Below, one piece after another: positions 54,634 through 63,446 of a DNA stretch of 64,000 nucleotides. The notes beneath the pieces were generated by a model. It saw nothing but the letters and a program-made list of their open reading frames with translations. It was not told the origin of the DNA and did not search any database. Position 1 is the stretch's first letter; each line of letters begins with the position of its first letter. Both the position numbers and the translations under genes were made by a program. Source of the stretch: Thermogutta sp039793925 (lineage in GTDB: Bacteria; Planctomycetota; Planctomycetia; Pirellulales; Thermoguttaceae); assembly GCF_039793925.1 (NCBI RefSeq), contig NZ_JBAMME010000011.1, positions 5,216-69,215 of the forward strand, written 5' to 3'.

Positions 54634-55461
54634 TTACCTTTGCCGTGAGGCGGCCGCTACCATTCTCTGACGACGGGCCTCATACAGAAGTACGGCTGCA
54701 GCCACCGACACGTTGAGGCTGTCGGCTCGTCCAAGCATCGGAATACGCACAGATTTCACCCAATCCTGGCGCCATGCCGGGCTTAGGCCTTCCGCCTCAC
54801 TTCCCAAAACAATTGCTACAGGGCCGGTCAGATCTTCTTCAAAGTACGCAGAAGTCCCATCCACGCGCGCCGCCACACATTTCAGAGCGTGCTGCTGCAA
54901 AAACTCCAGAACTTCGGCACTACTGGCGGCGACAACGGGCAAGCAAAAGATGGTCCCCAGGCTTGCTCGAATGGCCGCGGGATTATACATGTCACAACGC
55001 AGATCTGCCGCGATAACCCCGGTAACACCTGCGCCGTCAGCAGTGCGGATCATCGCCCCAAGATTCCCCGGTTTCTCGATTCCTTCCACTACCAGAAGAA
55101 GTGGTGCTTCCGAACCATCTTTCACTGTAATGTGCTCCAGGGAAACCGTCGGACATCTTGCGACCGCGACGACTCCCTCTTCTCGCTCTCCGTACGCGAT
55201 TTTTTCAAACAGACGTTTCGGCACCTCTAAGATCGTGACGTTCCTCGCAGCGAGCACATCCACGAGTTGCCTCCCTTTTTCGGGGGCCAGTGTCGGACAG
55301 TAAAACACTTCTTCAATGACTACCCCCGCCTCCAAAGCTCGCCCGATCTCACGGACGCCATCAATGATGATGCGGCCGGTTTTACGGCGTTCGTCCGACT
55401 TACGAAGGGCAACGGCTTCCTTTATGCGACGGTTCTGAAAACTCTCAATTCGCAACCACAT
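54634..55461 (-). CDS. SpoU/TrmH-family RNA methyltransferase
   Basis: This 275-residue enzyme transfers methyl from S-adenosylmethionine to ribose 2'-O of rRNA or tRNA. The N-terminal substrate-binding domain is followed by the knotted SPOUT domain with motif 1 LVVEGIEKPGNLGAMIRTAD, motif 2 VAIVLGSEAEGLSP and motif 3 IPMLGRADSLNVSVAAAVLL. It is closest in layout to RlmB/TsnR-type proteins. The RNA target cannot be read from sequence. It lies 268 bases downstream of the DUF5703 gene on the same strand. Confidence 0.92.
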   Translation of the reverse strand: MWLRIESFQNRRIKEAVALRKSDERRKTGRIIIDGVREIGRALEAGVVIEEVFYCPTLAPEKGRQLVDVLAARNVTILEVPKRLFEKIAYGEREEGVVAVARCPTVSLEHITVKDGSEAPLLLVVEGIEKPGNLGAMIRTADGAGVTGVIAADLRCDMYNPAAIRASLGTIFCLPVVAASSAEVLEFLQQHALKCVAARVDGTSAYFEEDLTGPVAIVLGSEAEGLSPAWRQDWVKSVRIPMLGRADSLNVSVAAAVLLYEARRQRMVAAASRQR

Positions 55462-55729
55462 AATTATCTGTGTTCAACTAGTGGCGTTCTTATTTCATCA
55501 CCTTGCGAATATATGTTTCTTCACGGCGGGCGTTCGATTGCATGCAATTTGCTTCATCTTTCTGACCTATGCTTGTCAGTCTTTTTCCTAGTGCGGAAAA
55601 CGCGGCTTCGACCGTTTATTCTTACAGGGATTGTTGAGGACATCCGCGACCTCTTTGCCAGACTCAAGGGACAGCCTAGCCTTCGCAACTGCGTGTGACC
55701 AAGGTCCACGGCTCGCAAAAGCCCGCGGG

Positions 55730-58546
55730 CTAGTTCCCCTTTGAGACCGATCCTTGCTGCAGACACAACACGACATCCTTTCTGCGCTCGGGTGGCTCAA
55801 CATCCAAATACACAAGTTGCCCGTCTTTATACTCGCCGGTGATGACCGTGCGATAGGGAGCGTGCAACCGAAAACGGACGCTCCAATCCCGCGGCCAGGC
55901 CGGCAACAAGAACATTTTCTCGCCATCCTTTTGCAGCAACATACTCTGCAACGCGATCATCAACACAGATCCGTGATCCTGATCCGGCACCCAGTCGAAA
56001 TTGGGTCCCCAGAACGCGGGAAATCGCGACTCGCTGTTCCACTCGCTTGCCCGCGCCACCACATACTCGCAGGCTTCCTCCGCCAAGCCCAGATACGCCA
56101 TGAAAATCTCATCCTGACGCCAACCGACATGGCCTCGATCAAGTCGATGGTGCAAAGCCTCTATACCCAAAGCATTATTCGGCTTTTCAAATGATACTAC
56201 CCGAAACGGAAACACAGCATAAAGTTCAGTATTTTCAATATTTCTTTTAGTCGCATATTTCTCCGCAGGCGCCAGCATCGTGACACCATTAACTTCCCGC
56301 ACTGGCAATTCCGGAATTTTCGCCCGGAGCGTTTGCCAGCGATTCCGGAATTCTTGATTCGTTAACCCTGTAGGCAGGGACAGGAGCCGTTCCAGGACTG
56401 CGTGAAGACCCGCGATTTCCGGCATCGGGTTAGTACAATCCCACCAGGTTTCCAGAGCCTGGGCGGGATGCATCACCAACTTCCCATCGCTTCCCACTTG
56501 GTAATGTTCGTTAAAGAAGGTCAGCACCTCGTCAATAACAGGAAGTGCCGTTTCCTTTAGAAATTTCTCATCTCGGGAATACTCATAATAATCGAGCATC
56601 AGCCATGCTAATTCCAGTCCACTGACCCATTCCCATTTGTGCCAGCGGCTTGTTTGGAGCTTGTCTTCGCCACGCTCTTCAAAGGGTATCCAGCCGTATG
56701 TCTCACTGAAGACGTCGCCCCAAAAGTAGATACATTCCGGTATAAACAAGCCACCATGATTAAAATATTTTCTTGTCCGAAATTTAAAAAGTGGTACAAG
56801 GTCCTTTGCGTACATTTGAAACAACGGCTGCATGAGCTCAAAATCACCCGCCGCGCACATCGTGTAGTAAGGCAAACGAGTATTTTGCCACCAGTATCCG
56901 GGTCCCCAGCGTCGATAGTCTGCATCCCCTTCGGCTCCCGGCCACGCCACTGTAAACAGAGACCCGTTGAACTTGATGGGATACGGCCCCCTTCCAGCAC
57001 AGGCATTTATAAACCTTTGTAAGCAATACCCGCGAGAAACGACGTAAGCGGGATCTTCCACAGGTATTTTCTTTTGGGCAACAACATTACCGTTAAGAAA
57101 CAGCTTTAGCTCGCCACTTTGGGGATCCATCGTAACCGCAACGTGGTACCACTTACCGGCGGGCAAAGCATCTTTTACCTGCAAGATGTGATTTCCTGCA
57201 ATACACCGCAAACTGTTGCCGGGATAGGTATCGAGCAGAAATCCGTCGTCTCGCCCCGGAGTCACCTTATCGACGATGCGTCCACCGCCTGGACGGAGTT
57301 GCTCTGGCTTCACCCAAGCTTCTATTGTCAGGCCAGAATCGAACGAGATCTTATCAGAACCCTCCAAAATATCCCCTGGTTTCGGGAAGCCGGTGTACAC
57401 AGCCCACCGCACATTCATCGATTCACGGGGGCCAACCTGGGCGAGAGCTCGAATATCGAGATCACTGAGAGGCATATCCCAAAGAGAGATGCGGTCTAAC
57501 TCGCCGCTGAGGCGATTGCCCCCCGCCTGATCCCAGCCGAATCGGATCCTGTGCTCGTTTTCCGGGACCATCCGAACTGCCGGCAACGGCGACGAACTTG
57601 AAACGACGATATAATGTCGTTCCCAGAAATCTTTCCACCATTGGCAGTGAAGTTCCCGATGTTTTTCCGCCGGGACAGCTTCATATTCATTCTTGAGTTG
57701 CACGATAGAATTTAGCCATTGATCTGGCGTCGCCGGATGAAGTGTGGAAACCCATATTTTAAATCTATGGGACGTCCCCTCGATACTTTGTAACTCCCGC
57801 GGACTGAGCGTTCGTCCATTATCTGCATATACCACGGCGCCAAATACTCGATGGAGCAGGGGATCGACTCGGGAAAAATCCGCTAATCCCTGAATTCGGG
57901 CCGTCAGCGCGGGCCCAATCGATTCTGTGTTGTGGTGATACCATCCAATTCCAAAAGGGCAGTTCTCAAGCACCGTATCTGGTCGGACGATGAGTTTGCC
58001 GCGTTTTCCCTCGGGATGCTCCCGATCACTGAGGACATCGCTGACCTCGAGGTGCTGAATTTCCATCGGTTCTGTGCGCCACGGCTCGAGAATCGCTGTG
58101 GTAGTGGTCGGCGCAGCGGAGGTTATCTCGACGTGGACAACCGGAGCGTGGGCATCCACCCACACCTGAATTGTCACCCACTGCTTCCCGCCACCCCAGG
58201 AAGCTACCATCGTTGCATCGCGGAGCCGTAGCCGCTGCCGGAATTCCTGCGAGACTTCAGGAACCGGATGAATACGAAAACGCACTCGCCCGATTTTCAG
58301 AAGTCGCCCGTACTCATCCCACGAATCAGATCGTGCCAGATAAAGCCGCAGAGATCCGTCCTTCTCGATCCACGCATTGACGGCCACTTCGCCGTTGCCG
58401 AGAGGCATCGATCCTCGACAATCTTCGCTGGGCGTCTGCCACTCCACGTCGTAACTATCTGGCCAGTGCGTTTCGACTTCCAGAGCAGAACTCAGTGGAA
58501 GAAACAAGAGAGATGCAACGATCGTGGCAATCCCGTGTCTGGCCAT
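55730..58546 (-). CDS. Secreted DUF5703/GH95-like glycosidase with LamG insert
   Basis: This 938-residue exported protein has a signal peptide (about 1-22). The N-terminal beta-sandwich (YDVEWQTPSEDCRGSMPLGN, about 30-250) is of DUF5703 type. The C-terminal half (about 530-860) is an all-helical (alpha/alpha)6 region like GH95 fucosidases (WGPGYWWQNTRLPYYTMCAA, ALETWWDCTNPMPEIAGLHA). Between them lies a LamG/concanavalin-like module whose closing motif (ELDRISLWDMPLSDLDI, near 346) comes before its opening motif (LTIEAWVKPE, near 405; WYHVAVTMD near 465). ATG 58546 has AAAGGAG 7 bases upstream. A weak palindromic hairpin with four T's (AGCCCGCGGGCT, 55720-55731) overlaps the stop. The substrate is unknown. 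Confidence 0.75.
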   Translation of the reverse strand: MARHGIATIVASLLFLPLSSALEVETHWPDSYDVEWQTPSEDCRGSMPLGNGEVAVNAWIEKDGSLRLYLARSDSWDEYGRLLKIGRVRFRIHPVPEVSQEFRQRLRLRDATMVASWGGGKQWVTIQVWVDAHAPVVHVEITSAAPTTTTAILEPWRTEPMEIQHLEVSDVLSDREHPEGKRGKLIVRPDTVLENCPFGIGWYHHNTESIGPALTARIQGLADFSRVDPLLHRVFGAVVYADNGRTLSPRELQSIEGTSHRFKIWVSTLHPATPDQWLNSIVQLKNEYEAVPAEKHRELHCQWWKDFWERHYIVVSSSSPLPAVRMVPENEHRIRFGWDQAGGNRLSGELDRISLWDMPLSDLDIRALAQVGPRESMNVRWAVYTGFPKPGDILEGSDKISFDSGLTIEAWVKPEQLRPGGGRIVDKVTPGRDDGFLLDTYPGNSLRCIAGNHILQVKDALPAGKWYHVAVTMDPQSGELKLFLNGNVVAQKKIPVEDPAYVVSRGYCLQRFINACAGRGPYPIKFNGSLFTVAWPGAEGDADYRRWGPGYWWQNTRLPYYTMCAAGDFELMQPLFQMYAKDLVPLFKFRTRKYFNHGGLFIPECIYFWGDVFSETYGWIPFEERGEDKLQTSRWHKWEWVSGLELAWLMLDYYEYSRDEKFLKETALPVIDEVLTFFNEHYQVGSDGKLVMHPAQALETWWDCTNPMPEIAGLHAVLERLLSLPTGLTNQEFRNRWQTLRAKIPELPVREVNGVTMLAPAEKYATKRNIENTELYAVFPFRVVSFEKPNNALGIEALHHRLDRGHVGWRQDEIFMAYLGLAEEACEYVVARASEWNSESRFPAFWGPNFDWVPDQDHGSVLMIALQSMLLQKDGEKMFLLPAWPRDWSVRFRLHAPYRTVITGEYKDGQLVYLDVEPPERRKDVVLCLQQGSVSKGN

Positions 58547-58833
58547 CGCCGTTCTCCTTTGGTGGGTGATAATCGGAATCTTTTGCAATTTTCTCTACAA
58601 CAGATCATGACTATGCGTATCTCGCATTAAAAGCCAATGTTACTCCTGCGTAAAGAACTCCCCATCGTTCTCCCCATGTTGAGCAATTTCACCGTTGACG
58701 AGCACCTGGTCAAACGCGGTCCGCGCGTGTATTCCTTTGGCAAGCCGGTAACGTTAGGATAAGAATTCGTTGCAGCAGCTCAGGAACTGGCGTGCCTACA
58801 ATCTTTGGCTTACCAGCATACGAGGAAACAGAC

Positions 58834-59976
58834 ATGGCGAGGAATCCGACTTCTCTATCTGACCGTGAACCATTGCCCGTTGTGATTTTGACAGTCGCGG
58901 TAAAGATTGGCTCCGGTTTTAGTTTTGCGCTCTCGCTGGGCCTTGGGAAACTCGTTTTCCTAATGGGCACACTCCTCATCGTGGCCATCGCCCGCTTTGC
59001 AATGGGCGAGCAAACACCCAAGTACACCGTGACTGAAACCGACGAACGAATCACTGTGGTAACTCCCCATCTGGAGCTGGCCATCCAAAAGAGAGGATAC
59101 GTCAGCGGTATTGCCGCGCAGTCGTTTGTGGATCGAAAGACGGGATTTCGAGATGCCGGGTTTGGTCTGGATATCGTGGATTGGCTCATGGAGCCGGGCT
59201 CGGATGAGCCATACCGTAACGGGTTGTCGCCCGAGTTGGTCTATCAGTTTAATAATCTCTATCATGGTCAAATCCCCAAACGATCAATCGAAGGTCCACA
59301 AATTTGCACGAAAGCCGGAGAGCTTCATCCTCGGATCGTTCGCGGGAGGGACTTTGTCGCTATCCAGCAGGAATTCCGCTATTATCTTGCGGCACCGGGA
59401 AAAAACGCGGGTTCCGTTTGGCGGCAGTGGATTATCGTGCCCAGTGATACCAGGTATGTGTTTACAATGGACAGTGTCGAAACTGTCAACGATAGTCCTG
59501 CGTTATTTCTTCGCATTGATATGCCCGGTCACATCCGACACAACAGCGGTGATACATTCGACCTTGTCTACTTGAGCTATTTTGGTTTTAGTCCTGCGAA
59601 AACATTTTTTGAGGACTTTCCGCCGGATGCTCGTTTCCGATATGTCCGCGGAGAGCAGCCCCTGCCTGATCGGTTCATTCGCGCCTATCGTCTGCGCGAC
59701 CCTAAGACGGGCGCCAAAGGGCCGTGGTTGGCGGGAATGACCCTCGATCCCACAATGGTCTACGACGCTTGGTGCCATCAGCGAGGCTATGTGTGCATGA
59801 TTGAAGAGATCGGCGGCTATCCGATCAAGGCGGGTCAGACCTTCAGCGCAGCATTTATTGTCGGATACTTCGACACGATCGGGGAAATGAATATGACGTA
59901 CGACCGTTATGCGGGTGCCCGTGCGATTGAGGTGGACGAGTCCGTCCCGCAATGGCGGCTAATACCGGCTCGGTAG
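58834..59976 (+). CDS. Membrane-anchored protein of unknown function
   Basis: This 380-residue protein has a hydrophobic N-terminus (about 15-56, VILTVAVKIGSGFSFALS then LVFLMGTLLIVAIARFAMG) that may be an uncleaved anchor or a long signal. The rest is beta-rich, with aromatic-rich strands (GLDIVDWLMEPGSDE, QQEFRYYLAAPGKNAGS, PWLAGMTLDPTMVYDAWCHQ) of the kind seen in exported planctomycete proteins beside glycosidase genes. ATG 58834 has GAGGA 7 bases upstream and is preferred to an earlier in-frame start. I recognise no family or active site. It is divergent from the DUF5703 glycosidase gene, so the two may share a promoter region and a substrate. Confidence 0.6.
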   Translation: MARNPTSLSDREPLPVVILTVAVKIGSGFSFALSLGLGKLVFLMGTLLIVAIARFAMGEQTPKYTVTETDERITVVTPHLELAIQKRGYVSGIAAQSFVDRKTGFRDAGFGLDIVDWLMEPGSDEPYRNGLSPELVYQFNNLYHGQIPKRSIEGPQICTKAGELHPRIVRGRDFVAIQQEFRYYLAAPGKNAGSVWRQWIIVPSDTRYVFTMDSVETVNDSPALFLRIDMPGHIRHNSGDTFDLVYLSYFGFSPAKTFFEDFPPDARFRYVRGEQPLPDRFIRAYRLRDPKTGAKGPWLAGMTLDPTMVYDAWCHQRGYVCMIEEIGGYPIKAGQTFSAAFIVGYFDTIGEMNMTYDRYAGARAIEVDESVPQWRLIPAR

Positions 59977-60268
59977 GAGCTCTCCTCTGGAGCAGTACGA
60001 CGACTGTGACAAAATGAGGGGCAGAATGCTCAGAAATCCGCCGACCCAGTTATCTCGCAACTGCGCCCCCTACGTTCATTCCCGCGGATGAGAGACAATA
60101 AAGGGTTCCGCCAAAGCGTTGTGCGACGACAATACCGGAACGCGTTGAACGTTTGTGTTTATGCTTTCCAAAGGTGGGACTATTGGTCCGATGCCAATTT
60201 GAAGTGCATCTGGGCCACTTCAATGCGCTGCATGTGGTTGACCACGGAGTGTTGGAAAGGACCCTCGT

Positions 60269-61681
60269 ATGAAATTGCCCATTCAATACACCACGTCGCT
60301 GGTCGAAGTGTCGTCCCAGGCAAGGCCAATTGAGAAGGAAACTGGCGTTTTGCAAGAGGACATCGCGTGGTTGTGGCCGAGGTTACTCTCCTCCCGCGAC
60401 CAGGTCCTTGCGGATGTCGAAAACAAGAAGAATGGTCGGCCGTCCCCGATTTTCCCGGAGCCCGTGGACTCACGGTTTTTCGACCTTCCAGAGGAGCTTC
60501 TGGCATCGCACTCCGAACTTCAGCGTATGGTGGAGGTCGCGGGTACATTCGGGCAGGAACATGATTCCGTCATAGTGCTGGGCATTGGGGGATCCTACAT
60601 GGGTGCGCGAGCACTGTTTGAAGGGTGCTGTCATCCCTACCACAATGAGCTTCCGCGAGCAAGACGTGGGGGGTATCCACGGCTCTATTTTGAGGGAAAC
60701 AACCTGGACAACGACACGATGGCCGGGCTTATCGAGCTGCTGGACAATCGTCCGGATGAAAAATGGGGCATCGTCGTCATCAGCAAGAGTGGGTCCACAA
60801 TCGAAACGGCTGTCGCCTTTCGAATATTCGTGGAGGCCCTCCGCGGCCACTGCCAAAAGAAGGGGCTGTCCCTTGGGGATCATATTCTGGTGGTAAGTCA
60901 GGAGGGGAGCAACTTGTGGCGATTGTGTGAGTCCTTGGACGTGCCGAAATCTCACATGTTTGCGTTCCCCGGCGACGTTGGGGGCCGGTTCTCGGTGCTC
61001 AGCGCGGTCGGGCTTATCCCCAGCGCCGTGGTCGGCCTGGATGTGAAAGGCCTGCTGGACGGGGCCATGGCTGCGAATGAGGCCTTTCGGACAAACGATC
61101 CGGCTGAAAATTTGATCCTCAAGTACGTAGCGATCTGCCATCTCATGGAAATTCAGCGGGGCGCTTCCATACGAGTACTTGCCACCTGGGGCAAACGTCT
61201 GGAAGCGCTGGGCCTATGGTATGATCAGCTTCTTTCGGAAAGCCTTGGCAAAAATGGCCAGGGAGCTACACCGCTGACAGTCGTCAACACCCGCGATTTG
61301 CACTCGCGCGGTCAGCAGCATCAGGAAGGCCGCCGGGACAAGCTCTTTACCAACCTCTGGCCTGCCAAAGAGCGGCTTGTGCCTCTTGGCATCGCCCACT
61401 GTGATGCCGATGACGATGGATTGAATGAATACGCCGGTCGAACCATCCACGAACTTCTCAATGCCGCACGCCAAGGAACCAATCAGGCCTACGCGGAGGC
61501 GTTCCGCAGAACGGCAGAGATTGTCATTCCCCAAATCGAGGAACGCACGCTGGGGGCCGTGTTCCAGTTCCTCATGCTGGCGACTGTCACGGAAGGCTAC
61601 CTGATTGGCATCAATCCCTACGGTCAGCCGGGAGTCGAGGCGTACAAACGGCACATGCGCCAGTACCTGCGGAAAACTTGA
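60269..61681 (+). CDS. pgi: Glucose-6-phosphate isomerase
   Basis: Interconverts glucose-6-phosphate and fructose-6-phosphate in glycolysis. The 470 residues suit the shorter bacterial class. Sugar-phosphate site segments are VLGIGGSYMGARAL, VVISKSGSTIETAVAF and GDVGGRFSVLSAVGLIP (family signature). The catalytic region includes HSRGQQHQEGRRDK (base region) and GQPGVEAYKRHM with the conserved Lys. ATG 60269 has AAAGGA 8 bases upstream. The 292-base gap before it contains no gene that I can see. It links the sugars released by the glycosidases, and the ManA reaction, to central metabolism. Confidence 0.95.
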   Translation: MKLPIQYTTSLVEVSSQARPIEKETGVLQEDIAWLWPRLLSSRDQVLADVENKKNGRPSPIFPEPVDSRFFDLPEELLASHSELQRMVEVAGTFGQEHDSVIVLGIGGSYMGARALFEGCCHPYHNELPRARRGGYPRLYFEGNNLDNDTMAGLIELLDNRPDEKWGIVVISKSGSTIETAVAFRIFVEALRGHCQKKGLSLGDHILVVSQEGSNLWRLCESLDVPKSHMFAFPGDVGGRFSVLSAVGLIPSAVVGLDVKGLLDGAMAANEAFRTNDPAENLILKYVAICHLMEIQRGASIRVLATWGKRLEALGLWYDQLLSESLGKNGQGATPLTVVNTRDLHSRGQQHQEGRRDKLFTNLWPAKERLVPLGIAHCDADDDGLNEYAGRTIHELLNAARQGTNQAYAEAFRRTAEIVIPQIEERTLGAVFQFLMLATVTEGYLIGINPYGQPGVEAYKRHMRQYLRKT

Positions 61682-61701
61682 CGGAGTCTTTTCTCCTCGG
61701 G

Positions 61702-61792
61702 AAGGGCAGGGGAGGGGCGTCGGTTGCCAATGGAACTTGACAGCTCAGCCCTGCGGATTGACACGAGTCATCCCGCGGGTAAGGGCAGGGGA
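61702..61792. repeat. Direct repeat of 12 bp in pgi-UPF0173 gap
   Basis: AAGGGCAGGGGA occurs at 61702-61713 and again at 61781-61792, 79 bases apart, with similar flanks (CTCGGG before one, CGCGGGT before the other). The meaning is unknown. Confidence 0.4.
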
Positions 61793-61837
61793 TAAGCTGT
61801 CCAGAGTGGGAGATTCTGCAGAAGTTTCCCGCGCTTG

Positions 61838-61843
61838 TATAAT
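61838..61843 (+). promoter_or_regulatory. Consensus -10 before UPF0173 gene
   Basis: TATAAT at 61838-61843, about 85 bases before the ATG at 61929. The -35 region (TTCTGC or TCTGCA, 17-18 bases upstream) is poor, so the promoter may need an activator or may be false. Confidence 0.3.
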
Positions 61844-61928
61844 AGCGTGATAAAACGCAGGCATAGCAGAGAGGCTTCGGTGATCGAACGCCGGGTCCGT
61901 TGACGAACAACGAGGAGGTGTCAAACGA

Positions 61929-62615
61929 ATGGCCACAGAATTGCAATGGTTGGGTCACGGCAGTTGGCTGATTCAAACGAATGGTACGCGGATTGTGCTT
62001 GATCCTTTTCTGGATGATTCCCCAGTGGCCCCCGTCAAATCGCATCAGGTCCAGGCTGAGTACGTCCTCGTGTCGCACGGACACTTCGACCACATCGCCG
62101 ATGCCGAAAAGATCGCCAAGGCAAATCAGGCCACCGTCATTTCTACCTACGAGATTTGCGAATGGCTGGCCAAGCGGGGCGTGGAAAAGACCCACGGGAT
62201 GAACATTGGCGGCAGTTACGAGTTTCCCTTCGGCCGGGTGAAAATGACTCCGGCGGTACACACGTCGATGCTTCCGGATGGCAGCTACGGGGGCGTGGCT
62301 GCGGGATTTCTGCTCACTCTGCCAGAAGGAAAGGTTTATTTTGCCTGTGATACAGGCCTTTTCCTGGATATGCAACTGATCGGGCAGGAAGGACTAACCC
62401 TCGCAGCACTTCCCATCGGGGACAATTTCACCATGGGGCCCGAAGACGCGCTCCAGGCAGTTAAATTTCTTCACCCGAAGATGGTGGTCCCTGTCCACGC
62501 CAATACCTGGCCCCTCATCGCGCAGGACGTGCAGGCCTGGGCGGAACGGGTGTACAAAGAGACCGCCGTCAAAGCTGTTGTACTGGAGCCCGGCGAGTCT
62601 TTGACGCTCCAATAA
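61929..62615 (+). CDS. UPF0173 metallo-beta-lactamase-fold hydrolase
   Basis: This 228-residue cytoplasmic metal-dependent hydrolase belongs to the UPF0173 (YtkL-like) group. Motifs are LQWLGHGSWLI, LDPFLDD, metal motif VLVSHGHFDHIADA, then HTSM, FACDTGLF and VVPVHANTWP, which complete the metal site. ATG 61929 is preceded by GAGGAGG. No substrate is assigned to the family with certainty. It is convergent with the Rieske gene. Confidence 0.9.
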   Translation: MATELQWLGHGSWLIQTNGTRIVLDPFLDDSPVAPVKSHQVQAEYVLVSHGHFDHIADAEKIAKANQATVISTYEICEWLAKRGVEKTHGMNIGGSYEFPFGRVKMTPAVHTSMLPDGSYGGVAAGFLLTLPEGKVYFACDTGLFLDMQLIGQEGLTLAALPIGDNFTMGPEDALQAVKFLHPKMVVPVHANTWPLIAQDVQAWAERVYKETAVKAVVLEPGESLTLQ

Positions 62616-62793
62616 CGCACTCGGCTCGGCGCGTCCTTCCTGGTGACGGTTAAGCGACGGTCTTTAGTTACGTCAAACCTTCGCGGAAAGAAAAAGCGCT
62701 CTTCCACCTCCGACGGAACGGGATAGTCTGCCCCCTGGGGACATCGTTTCCCGAGCCTACTCTCCATGGGCCTGGCACGACTCACAAGCAGGC

Positions 62794-63201
62794 CTACTGT
62801 TTGGACTTCGACTGAGTGTCCTCAGGGTCCGTGGGCTTTTTAACGTAGACCCACCCGTCCCGGATGGCCACCTGGTAGATTCGCGCGCGGAGAGAGGCCA
62901 CATCCAGACACTGTCCATCGGTCAGACGAAATGCCCACATGTGTCGCGGGCAGATCACCGCCCCCTGATAAATCTCTCCGGCAGAAAGCGAGTCACCCAT
63001 GTGCGGGCAGTAATTGTCCACTGCAAATACCTCTTCTCCGACGCGAAAAAGGGCGATCTCGTGGCCATCTGCCGAAAAAAGGAATCCTTCTCCCTCTTTG
63101 AGGGAAGACAATTCCACCGCCCGCCACCACTGTTCATCGTGCCAGTTAAGAGTTTTTTCGATCACGGTCAACTCCGTGGTTGAATTTCCGTGTTCCAGCA
63201 T
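62794..63201 (-). CDS. Rieske [2Fe-2S] protein
   Basis: This 135-residue ferredoxin-like protein has a Rieske cluster site: Cys and His in NYCPHMGDSLS and in AVICPRHMWAF (CxH...CxxH). It lacks a catalytic domain, like NirD-type or dioxygenase ferredoxin subunits, and would act as an electron carrier. The start is uncertain: ATG 63201 has AAAGG 14 bases upstream, while a TTG at 63264 would add 21 residues with two cysteines. No partner oxygenase or reductase lies next to it; the sulfite/nitrite reductase is 20 kb away. The tail is charged and polar. Confidence 0.8.
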   Translation of the reverse strand: MLEHGNSTTELTVIEKTLNWHDEQWWRAVELSSLKEGEGFLFSADGHEIALFRVGEEVFAVDNYCPHMGDSLSAGEIYQGAVICPRHMWAFRLTDGQCLDVASLRARIYQVAIRDGWVYVKKPTDPEDTQSKSKQ

Positions 63202-63446
63202 GAATTGGTCGGCCGCCTTTCTCCACTTGCTCGGGCCCAGGAATGGGGCGCAACATGCTGCCAATCACCAAGTCAACCTCTACCACCGTGGACGTTGACC
63301 TCGTGGAACCCCCGATTCTCCGTTAGAATAGGCCTGCGGATACTTCTATTGTAGACGCTTCGGCAAGGAAAGGTCTTTCGCTTTTGGTTCGCTGAAAAAC
63401 TGACCGGCACAGGATGTTTTCCAGCGAAACGCGGGGAATAACATCG

